A stretch of 13,336 nucleotides of DNA from JAJFTV01 sp036825755 (GTDB lineage: Bacteria > Chloroflexota > Anaerolineae > Anaerolineales > Anaerolineaceae): contig DAISXR010000091.1 of assembly GCA_036825755.1 (NCBI GenBank), forward strand, positions 1-13,336, given 5' to 3'. The notes under the pieces were generated by a model that made no database searches, had not been told where the DNA came from, and was given only the letters and a program-made list of their open reading frames with translations. Positions 1 through 6,669 of this stretch are shown piece after piece. The position numbers and the translations under genes are program-made. How positions within the stretch are numbered: the first letter of the stretch is position 1; every line of letters starts with the position of its first letter.

Positions 1-1
1 A

Positions 2-1078
2 CCCGGCGAATACAGAATCCACCCCAACGATCATGTCAACATGGCTCAATCGACCAATGACACCATCCCCACCGGCATACGGCTGGCGTGCCTCTTCAGG
101 CTGGATGAGCTGTTGATGACCGTCCGGAGGCTGGCGGATGCGCTTGCTTCACGAGCTGCCGCTTTTGACGGCATTGTCAAATCCGGTCGAACCCATCTCC
201 AGGATGCTGTGCCGATTCGCCTGGGGCAGGAGTTTTCTGGTTATGCCAGAGCCGTGGATCGGGATGCCGACCGTATCGAACGGTCTTCTGAAGGGCTGCG
301 CCGCCTGGGGATTGGAGGTACCGCTGTCGGCACCGGTTTGAATGCCCACCCCGAATACCGTACCCATATGGTCAAAACGCTCGCGCACCTCACAGGGCTG
401 CGGCTGTATGAATCAGACAACCTGTTTGAGAGCATGCAATCCATGGCAGATCTGGTTGATTTCTCGGCTGCCATGCGCACATTGGCAGGCACGATCACTC
501 GCATTGCCAATGATTTGCGGCTGCTTTCTTCGGGTCCTGCCACCGGTCTGGATGAAATCAACCTTCCGGCCGTGCAGCCGGGCTCCAGTATCATGCCGGG
601 CAAGGTCAACCCGGTGATGGCGGAAATGACCAACATGGCCATGTACCATGTCATCGGGTGTGATACAGCCGTCATGCTGGCTGCTCAGGCCGGGCAGCTT
701 GAATTGAATGTGATGATGCCGGTGATCGCTCACAACCTGTTTGAGATGATGCAGATCCTCATCGGCTCGTTGACTGCTTTCACGCAACTATGTGTGATGG
801 GAATCACCGCCAACCCCGACTCCGCCCGTCACTGGTTGGACCGCAACGCGGCCATCGTCACCGTGCTCAATCCGCTGATCGGGTACGCTGCCGGTGCGGC
901 TCTCGTGAAAGAAGCCGCTCAAACTTCGCAAAGCATCCTTGAAATGGTCATGCAAAAAGCCCGGGCAGGTGAACTGATCCATATCCATCAGAAACGGCCT
1001 CTATCACCGGAGGAAGCGGAAGGCGCACTCTCGAATCTACGCAGACTAACCGAGGGCGGGTTACCAAAAGAGACATAA
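2..1078 (+). CDS. aspA: Aspartate ammonia-lyase, 5' end outside window
   Basis: This enzyme of the aspartase/fumarase superfamily would reversibly deaminate L-aspartate to fumarate and ammonia in the cytoplasm. The frame is open to the window edge, and the residues before the first internal ATG at 41 (IHPNDHVNM) are family core, so that ATG is not the start. About 358 residues are visible. Seen motifs: QSTND near the 5' edge, GRTHLQDAVPIRLGQEF (about 62-78 of the fragment), GTGLNAHPEY, and the signature GSSIMPGKVNP (bases 581-613). An offset of 123 residues places its Ser, Thr-His, Ser-Ser, Lys and Asn exactly at the substrate-binding positions recalled for Bacillus AspB (140-142, 187-188, 318-319, 324, 326), so about 123 residues are missing. 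AVPIRLGQEF and GITAN favour aspartase over class II fumarase. An oddity is LNVMMP where AspB has LNVMEP. Fumarase is the alternative. Confidence 0.85.
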   Translation, partial: PGEYRIHPNDHVNMAQSTNDTIPTGIRLACLFRLDELLMTVRRLADALASRAAAFDGIVKSGRTHLQDAVPIRLGQEFSGYARAVDRDADRIERSSEGLRRLGIGGTAVGTGLNAHPEYRTHMVKTLAHLTGLRLYESDNLFESMQSMADLVDFSAAMRTLAGTITRIANDLRLLSSGPATGLDEINLPAVQPGSSIMPGKVNPVMAEMTNMAMYHVIGCDTAVMLAAQAGQLELNVMMPVIAHNLFEMMQILIGSLTAFTQLCVMGITANPDSARHWLDRNAAIVTVLNPLIGYAAGAALVKEAAQTSQSILEMVMQKARAGELIHIHQKRPLSPEEAEGALSNLRRLTEGGLPKET

Positions 1079-1103
1079 CTCTCTAATCAGTCGACAGGCT
1101 TCC

Positions 1104-1132
1104 TTGACAGATGTACAGGAGTTTCATATAAA
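1104..1132 (+). promoter_or_regulatory. Sigma-70-type promoter of the GNAT gene
   Basis: A perfect -35 box TTGACA (1104-1109) is separated by exactly 17 bases from the -10 box TATAAA (1127-1132, five of six to consensus). Only six bases lie between the -10 box and the ATG at 1139, so the expected transcription start falls on or next to the start codon. No Shine-Dalgarno can act downstream of that start. The predicted mRNA is leaderless. This is read from the sequence alone. Confidence 0.75.
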
Positions 1133-1138
1133 TAGCCT

Positions 1139-1618
1139 ATGATCCAAACATCACCCATCACCATCCAGCCTCTTCAGGCCGAAGATCTTCCGGCCTGCGT
1201 TCAGGTGCTGACACAAAACGAGCTGTGGAAGCAATACAGCATCACACAGGAACGCGCAGAACATATGTTGAACCAGGCACTCCAGGAAGGCGCCAGTATT
1301 CTGGTTGCCAAAATCGATGGACAAACTACCGGTTTTGCCTGGTATTCTCTACATGGCGCTTTCCACCGCAGCGCTTACCTGCGTTTAATCGGGGTTCTAC
1401 CCGCCTGGCAGGGACACCATGTTGGTGAGGCTTTGCTCAAAGCAGCAGAAGATGCGTCAGCCGAACATGTGCAGGATATGTTCTTATTGGTGACTCACAG
1501 CAACCTTTCTGCGCAAAGGTTTTACCAGCGCATGGGTTACCAGCAGGTCGGCGCCATCCCTGATTACGTGGTCAAAGGGATCACGGAGTTGATATATCAA
1601 AAACGATTGTTTGAATAA
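1139..1618 (+). CDS. GNAT family N-acetyltransferase
   Basis: This predicted cytoplasmic enzyme would transfer an acetyl group from acetyl-CoA to an amino group on an unknown substrate. Its 159 residues match a single GNAT domain. The pantetheine-binding loop region is around 83-100 (LIGVLPAWQGHHVGEALL), and the later motif is THSNLSAQRFYQRMGYQQVG (about 119-138), where Asn, Ala and the Phe-Tyr pair are typical. In the Q/R-x-x-G-x-G/A motif the fourth position is His94 rather than Gly (Q91-G-H-H-V-G96), which is unusual for the family. The start at 1139 is supported by its tight fit to the promoter just upstream rather than by a ribosome binding site. The gene lies 56 bases before a serine hydrolase on the same strand and is probably co-transcribed with it. 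The substrate cannot be inferred. Confidence 0.85.
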   Translation: MIQTSPITIQPLQAEDLPACVQVLTQNELWKQYSITQERAEHMLNQALQEGASILVAKIDGQTTGFAWYSLHGAFHRSAYLRLIGVLPAWQGHHVGEALLKAAEDASAEHVQDMFLLVTHSNLSAQRFYQRMGYQQVGAIPDYVVKGITELIYQKRLFE

Positions 1619-1674
1619 CCACGGCAGCCGGTGAAACAGCCGCCAAATATTCAGATCAAAAAGGCCCACATACC

Positions 1675-2853
1675 ATGACAACGCAATTCTACGAAGCCGA
1701 ACAAATCATCCAGAGCGCACTTGAGCGCATTCCAGCCATTCAGCTTTACATCATCCAAAACGGGAACCCCATCTACGACCGGTCCTTTGGATACATCGAT
1801 TTTGACACAAAGCAGATCCCGGTACAGGATACCACCCGGTTCGACATGGCCTCGGTCACCAAGCTGTTCACCACCAGCGCCTTCATGAGCATGGCAGAAG
1901 AGGGCCTTCTCAACCTGGATATGCCTGTCTCTGCCCTGCTTCCGGCATTCAGTGGTTTGCGCCCCATCGCACCTTATGAAGCCCCGCTGGAAGAGGGCAC
2001 TTTTTTGGATGTCAGCGATGGGAAAACGGCATACGTGGATGCCGGAAAAATTACCTTCAGGCAATTGCTCAGCCATTCAGCCGGGCTACCTGCCTGGCGT
2101 CCGTTGTATCTACTGGCCAATCGCACCGCGGCCAACTGGGGAACGCTTTCCACCTATTTTTCCTATCAGCCCGGTGACCGGGTGGTGTATTCAGATTTCG
2201 ACCTGATCCTGGTTGGGCTGGCGCTGGAGGCGGCGGCCAGAAAACCGCTCGAGCAGGTGATCGATGAAAGGGTATGTCAACCGCTTGGGTTACGCTTGAC
2301 CGGGTATCTTCCTTACCCGGACCCGGATGCTGCCGGTATGCCCCCTCAACCGGCAGCCAATACCTTCAACCCGGCGGAGGTGGCTCCTACAGAGATTTGC
2401 CGCTGGCGAAAACGCCGTCTGGTTGGCGAGGTGGATGATGAAAATGCGGGTCGTATGGGAGGAATTGCCGGGCATGCGGGCATCTTCTCTACCGCCCATG
2501 ATATTACCGCCCTGGGCCAGTCCTATTTGCAGCCGGGCAGGCTGCTGAAGCCTGAAACCATTACCGAGATGACCCGCCAGCACTCACCTGAAGGCCAGCC
2601 GGTCCGGCGCGGGATCGGATTTGATTTATGGGTCGACAACCCGGATACCAGCGCGTATCCTTTCAGTCCGTCCAGTTTTGGACACACCGGGTTCACCGGT
2701 ACCAGCCTGTGGGTCGACCCGCAGCGCGGCATGGTGACTGCCTTACTGACCAACGAGGTCTATCACGGTCGGGCAAACCGGGTCATCTTCGAATTGAGAC
2801 AGGGCGTGCACCAGGCGGTGGTAAAAGCCGTTGATGCGGCCAATCCATCCTGA
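1675..2853 (+). CDS. Class C beta-lactamase-like serine hydrolase
   Basis: This serine hydrolase of the beta-lactamase/transpeptidase fold (class C, esterase or D-peptidase-like) is 392 residues long. The nucleophile motif S-x-x-K is Ser60-Val-Thr-Lys63 (in FDMASVTKLFTT). The Tyr motif is Tyr172-Ser-Asp174 (family form Y-x-N, here with Asp), and the third motif is His337-Thr-Gly339 (FGHTGFTG). The segment LLSHSAGLPAW (131-141) and the block around GEVDDENAGRMGGIAGHAG (251-269) are typical of these proteins. No signal peptide or membrane segment is visible, so it probably works in the cytoplasm. That argues against antibiotic resistance and for peptide or ester hydrolysis. The start ATG has only a weak purine stretch (about 1658-1664) before it. 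It sits in a likely operon with the GNAT gene and ends 29 bases before a terminator. The exact substrate is unknown. Confidence 0.85.
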   Translation: MTTQFYEAEQIIQSALERIPAIQLYIIQNGNPIYDRSFGYIDFDTKQIPVQDTTRFDMASVTKLFTTSAFMSMAEEGLLNLDMPVSALLPAFSGLRPIAPYEAPLEEGTFLDVSDGKTAYVDAGKITFRQLLSHSAGLPAWRPLYLLANRTAANWGTLSTYFSYQPGDRVVYSDFDLILVGLALEAAARKPLEQVIDERVCQPLGLRLTGYLPYPDPDAAGMPPQPAANTFNPAEVAPTEICRWRKRRLVGEVDDENAGRMGGIAGHAGIFSTAHDITALGQSYLQPGRLLKPETITEMTRQHSPEGQPVRRGIGFDLWVDNPDTSAYPFSPSSFGHTGFTGTSLWVDPQRGMVTALLTNEVYHGRANRVIFELRQGVHQAVVKAVDAANPS

Positions 2854-2882
2854 TGATTTAGGCACCCCCCATGAATCAAAAC

Positions 2883-2921
2883 AAAAAACGGGAGAACAGA
2901 GGAATTGTTCTCCCGTTTTTT
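2883..2921. terminator. Bidirectional rho-independent terminator
   Basis: A perfect 15-bp inverted repeat (arms 2883-2897 and 2907-2921) encloses a 9-base loop. The core is CGGGAGAAC with six A at the left end and six T at the right end, so a U-tract follows the hairpin on both strands. It lies between two convergent genes, the serine hydrolase ending at 2853 (+) and the permease ending at 2938 (-), and should stop transcription from both sides. Confidence 0.92.
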
Positions 2922-2937
2922 GCGAAAACGATGAGTT

Positions 2938-3846
2938 CTATTTTGTCGCGGTGCGGGGGTCTAAAGCATCGCGCAAGCCGTCACCAAAGATGTTGGATGC
3001 CAAAACAAACAATGCAATCATCACACCGGGGAATACCATCAGCCACCAGGCCTGGCGCAGGTAAGGGCGTCCGTCTGAAAGCATGAGGCCCCATTCAGCA
3101 GTGGGTGGTTGAGCGCCCAAACCCAGGAAACTTAAGGTAGAGGCCGATAGGATGGAACCAGAGATGGAAAGGCTGGCCATGACAATAATAGGGGCAATTA
3201 CGTTGGGCAACACGTGATTGAGCATCACCCGCATGGGATTGGCGCCTAAAGCCCGCGAAGCCTGGATGAAATCGATTTCCTTGATTGTCAGCACGCTTCC
3301 GCGCACAATACGAGAGAAACTGGGCAGATCCCAAAAAGCAATGGCGAAGATCACCTGGTTTACGCCAGGTCCCAGCATGGAAACCAGCCAGATGGCGAAT
3401 ATGATACCCGGGAAAGCCAGAATGAGATCCATGAACCTCATAATCAGGCCATCCACAAACCCACCGGTATACCCTGATAACAAACCCAGAGGAACACCGG
3501 TAATCAGGCTCAGGAAAACGGCTGCCAGGCCGATCCACAGACTTACCTTTCCGCCGTACATGATTCTGGTATAGACGTCTCGCCCCATGGCGTCAGTCCC
3601 AAACCAGTGATCGCTGGAAGGACCCTGCAAGCGTGACTTCGCATCCAGTTTGATCGGATCAAAGGTGGTGATTTGCTCTGCAAAAAAAGCGGTCAGGATG
3701 ATTAAAATCATCACGCCTAGAGCCACCAGAGCGATCCGGTTATGGCTAAAGCGTGCCATGGCCAGTTGAAAGGGAGTCTTCTCCTTTGGCACGCCGGGAT
3801 CTTTGTATTCGTTAGTTGTATCGGATACGAGGGTCAACGTAAGCAT
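2938..3846 (-). CDS. DppC-like peptide ABC transporter permease
   Basis: This is the second inner-membrane permease subunit of a peptide/nickel-type (family 5) ABC importer. It has 302 residues, with a first membrane segment at about 38-58, the conserved periplasmic block HWFGTDAMGRDVYTR (80-94), further segments from about 101 to 290, and the cytoplasmic EAA loop that contacts the ATPase at about 196-215 (SRALGANPMRVMLNHVLP). The usual C-terminal GDGLRDALDPR is present. The chosen ATG overlaps the end of the upstream permease gene by 35 bases, which suggests translational coupling. The N-terminal 25 residues are not conserved in the family, so a slightly later start is possible. It is the last gene of the minus-strand operon and runs into the terminator. 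No ATPase gene follows, although importers of this type normally have DppD- and DppF-like partners. Confidence 0.92.
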   Translation of the reverse strand: MLTLTLVSDTTNEYKDPGVPKEKTPFQLAMARFSHNRIALVALGVMILIILTAFFAEQITTFDPIKLDAKSRLQGPSSDHWFGTDAMGRDVYTRIMYGGKVSLWIGLAAVFLSLITGVPLGLLSGYTGGFVDGLIMRFMDLILAFPGIIFAIWLVSMLGPGVNQVIFAIAFWDLPSFSRIVRGSVLTIKEIDFIQASRALGANPMRVMLNHVLPNVIAPIIVMASLSISGSILSASTLSFLGLGAQPPTAEWGLMLSDGRPYLRQAWWLMVFPGVMIALFVLASNIFGDGLRDALDPRTATK

Positions 3847-4738
3847 ACATCACATCCACTAGGATATTTACACCGAGGTAAGTAAACGCGGTGAATAGAA
3901 TGGTCCCTTGAATTACAGGGTAATCGCGGTTATTGATGGCATTGATGATCAAAGTTCCCATGCCAGGCAAACCAAAAATATTTTCGGTTACCACAGCTCC
4001 ACCCAACAGGCCGCCGATCTGAAAACCGGCAACTGTGATGATGGGAACCAGCGCATTGCGCATGGCGTGTTTCAAAACGACCCCGGTCTCCAATAAACCT
4101 TTGGCACGGGCGGTTCGGATATATTCTGAGTTAAGCACTTCCAGCATGGAAGAGCGGACAAGCCTAGCCAGGGTGGAAGCTGAACCCAGCGAAAGCGTGA
4201 TAGCAGGGAGAATCCAGCCGGTGGCGGTCTTCATGTTGCCCTGAACTGGCAGGATGTTCAACCAGACAGCGAACATCAAAATCAGCATCAGTCCCAACCA
4301 GAAGGTGGGCAGCGAGGCAAATGTAACGGTCAGAACACGGGTTACGTTATCGATCCATGTATCGTGGAAGTAGGAGGTGATCACCCCCACTGAAATGCCC
4401 AGTACCATGGATAAAATGAAACAGTAAAAGGTCAACCGGATGGTGACGGGATAGGCATCCACGACACGATCCGTCACAGGCAAACCGGTGAAGATCGAAT
4501 TTCCCAAATCGCCTTTCATAGCGTTTTGGAGGAAAATAAAGAACTGCATGTAAAGCGGTTTATCCAACCCCTGGTTTTTTCGGAGGGCCTCAATGGTCTC
4601 CGGTGAAGCAAAATCACCTGCCAGTGTCTGGATAGGATCTCCGGGGACAATGGTACGCAGCATCAGGAAGACCACGCCAACCAGTACAACTGCCAGGATG
4701 ATGGTTGTAAAAATGCGACGGATCAAAAAATTTATCAT
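3812..4738 (-). CDS. DppB-like peptide ABC transporter permease
   Basis: This is the first inner-membrane permease of the same family-5 peptide importer, at 308 residues, the usual length. The N-terminal membrane segment (about 8-28) is followed by the family motif VPGDP (31-35). The block QGLDKPLYMQFFIFL (56-70) and G-D-L-G-N-S (76-81) are diagnostic. The EAA loop is at about 209-228 (TARAKGLLETGVVLKHAMRN), followed by VTENIFGLPGMG (250-261). It lies 81 bases after the binding-protein gene, with a stem-loop in the gap, and overlaps the next permease gene by 35 bases. The ribosome binding site is poor, only a loose purine run just before ATG. It probably assembles with the DppC-like subunit as a heterodimer. 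Confidence 0.93.
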   Translation of the reverse strand: MINFLIRRIFTTIILAVVLVGVVFLMLRTIVPGDPIQTLAGDFASPETIEALRKNQGLDKPLYMQFFIFLQNAMKGDLGNSIFTGLPVTDRVVDAYPVTIRLTFYCFILSMVLGISVGVITSYFHDTWIDNVTRVLTVTFASLPTFWLGLMLILMFAVWLNILPVQGNMKTATGWILPAITLSLGSASTLARLVRSSMLEVLNSEYIRTARAKGLLETGVVLKHAMRNALVPIITVAGFQIGGLLGGAVVTENIFGLPGMGTLIINAINNRDYPVIQGTILFTAFTYLGVNILVDVMYAYVDPRIRYN

Positions 4739-4776
4739 TCTCGTTCTACCCGGCCAAACAACTTGATCTATAGAAT

Positions 4777-4808
4777 AACAGGTAGAGGTGTTGCCACCTC
4801 TACCTGTT
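4777..4808 (-). promoter_or_regulatory. Intercistronic stem-loop with GCAA tetraloop
   Basis: On the minus (coding) strand this is a perfect 14-bp stem (arms AACAGGTAGAGGTG and CACCTCTACCTGTT) closed by the four-base loop GCAA, a stable GNRA tetraloop. It starts 11 bases after the stop of the binding-protein gene and ends 38 bases before the permease gene. The bases after it (ATTCTAT) are not a U-run, so it is not a standard terminator. In other binding-protein transporters such elements protect the upstream message end and lower permease output. That role here is inferred. Confidence 0.85.
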
Positions 4809-4819
4809 TCTCATAGAAA

Positions 4820-6556
4820 TTACTTAACTGGATACCAATCGGTCCAGTAGCAGCCGCCCTGGATGCTCCACTCGGTGCAGTCCACCATATCCGCGCGGTA
4901 GCCGTAGTAGTACATCGGGCTCAGCAACGGTACATGGAAGCGGTGATCGATCAAATACTTGCTGATTTCATCGGTAGCCTGCTGGCGCAGTACCGGATCC
5001 AGCTGCTGATCCTGGGCATCGAGCAAGGTGTCGAGGTAGGGATCATTCACATGGTTGCGGTTTGAAGCGCCGATGCGGGATGAACGGAAGATGTAGGTGG
5101 TGATATCGGGGGTGGTCATGGCATAACCCCAATAGATCATCTGATGTGAACCTTCAGCGGTCTTCTGGCGCATCAGGGTCGAATCCACGGTCATGATATG
5201 GGTTTCGATACCGATGGCAGCCAACTGGGACTGCAGGGTTTCAACCATGCGCTGATTGGTAGGATCAACGGGGGTCATCAGTTCATAGGCCATCTTCTTG
5301 TTGCCGTTCGGGCCGCTGGCAGGTTCTTCGCGGACGCCGTCGCCGTCGGAATCGACGAAGCCGAGTTCATCAAGCATAGCCATGGCCTTTGCGGGGTCAT
5401 TGCTGGTCTGCTTGCCGTATTCGTCCATCTCGGGGTTCCAGCCAATGTTGCCTTTGCCCAGCGGTTGGTACAGTTCGATTGCTGCGCCTTCGAAGGCGAT
5501 CAGGTTCAGTTCTTCACGGTTGACAGCGTAGGCAATAGCCTGGCGAACGCCTTCTTCGGTGAAGGGATAGAATTCGTTGTTCATGCCCAGGTACTGGGTA
5601 TCGGTGCCCTCGGCCTCAATGATCTTGATATTGGGGTTGGAGCGGGCCTGCTCGAGGTACTGAGCAGGAATGGGAGCCCACTGGATTTCACCGGTTTCCA
5701 GAGCAGCATAAATCACGGCTTCGTCGTTCATGTACTTGAGAACAAGTTCGTCGAACTGCACGGGGCCGGCATTATGTGCGTATTGTGAGGCATAGGTGTA
5801 AGCCGGGTTCGCTGCGTAGGTGATTGAAACATCGGGGATGATTTCTTTCACGGTGTAGGGGCCGGCAGAGGTCAGAGCATTGGCGTATTCCACAGGGCCC
5901 ATGGCTTCATAGGCGGTGGGGCTGGCAATTTCTTTGCCGGCGAGCTCATCCATGAACATAGCCCAAGGGGCCTTCAGGTTGACTTTGAAGGTCAAGTCGT
6001 CGATGATTTCAACATTGTCGATGAAATCGCGCATGGTTCCGCCGCCAGGAGAGGCCAGTTCGGGATCCAGGTATTTGTCGAAGTTCCATTTGATGGCTTC
6101 GGCATTGACCGGGGTACCGTCGGTGAAGGTCAGGCCCTCTTTCAGTTTGACGGTGGCGCTCATGTTGTCCTCAGCAAATTCCCAGCTCTCGGCCAGGACA
6201 CCGCCAAAGTTCTTCAGATCCAGCGAGTAATCCCACAGGGTGGCGAAAACTGCGTAGGAAGGATTGGCGTGCCAGGCATTGGTGAAGGGATCCAGCGAGG
6301 TGTAGTTGCCGCTCTCAACCAGGACCAATTGGGTCGGGCCGGTTGATTCGGCAGCGGCTTCGGTGGCTGCAGGGGCTTCGGTAGCAGCAGCTTCGGTTGC
6401 TGCGGGAGCTTCGGTCGCTGCGGCTTCTTGAGCCGGGGCTTCGGTGGCTGCCGGTTCTTCAACGGCAGGGGCTTCGGTAGCTGCAGGGGCGCAAGCTGCA
6501 AAAAGCATACTTGCAATCATCAGCAGGCCGAACAGTACAAATAAACCTTTTTTCAT
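4820..6556 (-). CDS. Family 5 peptide-binding lipoprotein of ABC importer
   Basis: This extracellular solute-binding protein (SBP_bac_5, DppA/OppA-like) should capture peptides, or less likely another family-5 ligand, and deliver them to the two downstream permeases. It has 578 residues. The start at 6556 (MKKGLFVLF) is chosen because AGGAG at 6565-6569 stands 8 bases upstream, whereas an ATG 18 bases earlier has that motif inside its reading frame. A hydrophobic signal peptide leads to a lipobox ending at Cys22 (MLFAAC). An Ala/Thr/Glu/Pro-rich spacer runs to about residue 72. Family blocks include LAESWEFAEDNMSATVKLKEG and DGTPVNAEAIKWNFD near the N-terminal third, and GVRQAIAYAVNREEL in the middle. 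A weak promoter candidate upstream is TTCATA (6613-6618) with TAGACT (6591-6596), 16 bases apart on the minus strand. The ligand is unknown. Confidence 0.92.
   Translation of the reverse strand: MKKGLFVLFGLLMIASMLFAACAPAATEAPAVEEPAATEAPAQEAAATEAPAATEAAATEAPAATEAAAESTGPTQLVLVESGNYTSLDPFTNAWHANPSYAVFATLWDYSLDLKNFGGVLAESWEFAEDNMSATVKLKEGLTFTDGTPVNAEAIKWNFDKYLDPELASPGGGTMRDFIDNVEIIDDLTFKVNLKAPWAMFMDELAGKEIASPTAYEAMGPVEYANALTSAGPYTVKEIIPDVSITYAANPAYTYASQYAHNAGPVQFDELVLKYMNDEAVIYAALETGEIQWAPIPAQYLEQARSNPNIKIIEAEGTDTQYLGMNNEFYPFTEEGVRQAIAYAVNREELNLIAFEGAAIELYQPLGKGNIGWNPEMDEYGKQTSNDPAKAMAMLDELGFVDSDGDGVREEPASGPNGNKKMAYELMTPVDPTNQRMVETLQSQLAAIGIETHIMTVDSTLMRQKTAEGSHQMIYWGYAMTTPDITTYIFRSSRIGASNRNHVNDPYLDTLLDAQDQQLDPVLRQQATDEISKYLIDHRFHVPLLSPMYYYGYRADMVDCTEWSIQGGCYWTDWYPVK
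6354..6490 (-). repeat. Imperfect repeats coding the Ala/Thr/Glu/Pro spacer
   Basis: Within the binding-protein gene the plus-strand octamer GCTTCGGT recurs at 6357, 6375, 6390, 6408, 6438 and 6471, with decayed copies between. Spacings are multiples of 3 (15 or 18 bases for neighbouring copies), which encode repeated ATEAPA- or ATEAA-type units after the lipid-anchor cysteine. The repeat probably varies in copy number between strains and serves as a flexible tether from the membrane. Confidence 0.85.
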
Positions 6557-6628
6557 TTCTCTTTCTCCTAACATAAATTGAACGAATGGTAGTCTACCCG
6601 ATAACGATAAGATATGAAGATCATTATC

Positions 6629-6658
6629 TATCCTTGTGGGCCCACCTCCTCATGGATA
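6629..6658. promoter_or_regulatory. Palindromic element upstream of the transporter genes
   Basis: The 10-base perfect palindrome GTGGGCCCAC (6636-6645) is nested within an outer inverted pair TATCC (6629-6633) and GGATA (6654-6658). It lies between the class A-like hydrolase gene and the binding-protein gene, upstream of the latter. With no loop the inner part is better suited to a DNA operator than to an RNA hairpin. The role is unknown, and chance is possible. Confidence 0.35.
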
Positions 6659-6669
6659 CAGACCCCGGC

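Noticed and set aside
41..1078. ATG at 41 as the start of the aspartate ammonia-lyase
   Set aside because: The frame is open upstream to the window edge, and the residues before this ATG match the conserved family core, so the gene is truncated by the window.
2831..3064. Small plus-strand frames across the convergent terminator and the end of the DppC-like gene
   Set aside because: They run through a strong terminator and antisense to a conserved permease, so they are not believable genes.
5198..5788. A 196-codon plus-strand frame opposite the binding-protein gene
   Set aside because: It is the mirror of a well-supported coding sequence and shows no domain, start signal or context.
6557..6574. 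Earlier in-frame ATG for the binding protein
   Set aside because: The AGGAG motif would be inside the reading frame, and the six extra residues precede a normal signal peptide.
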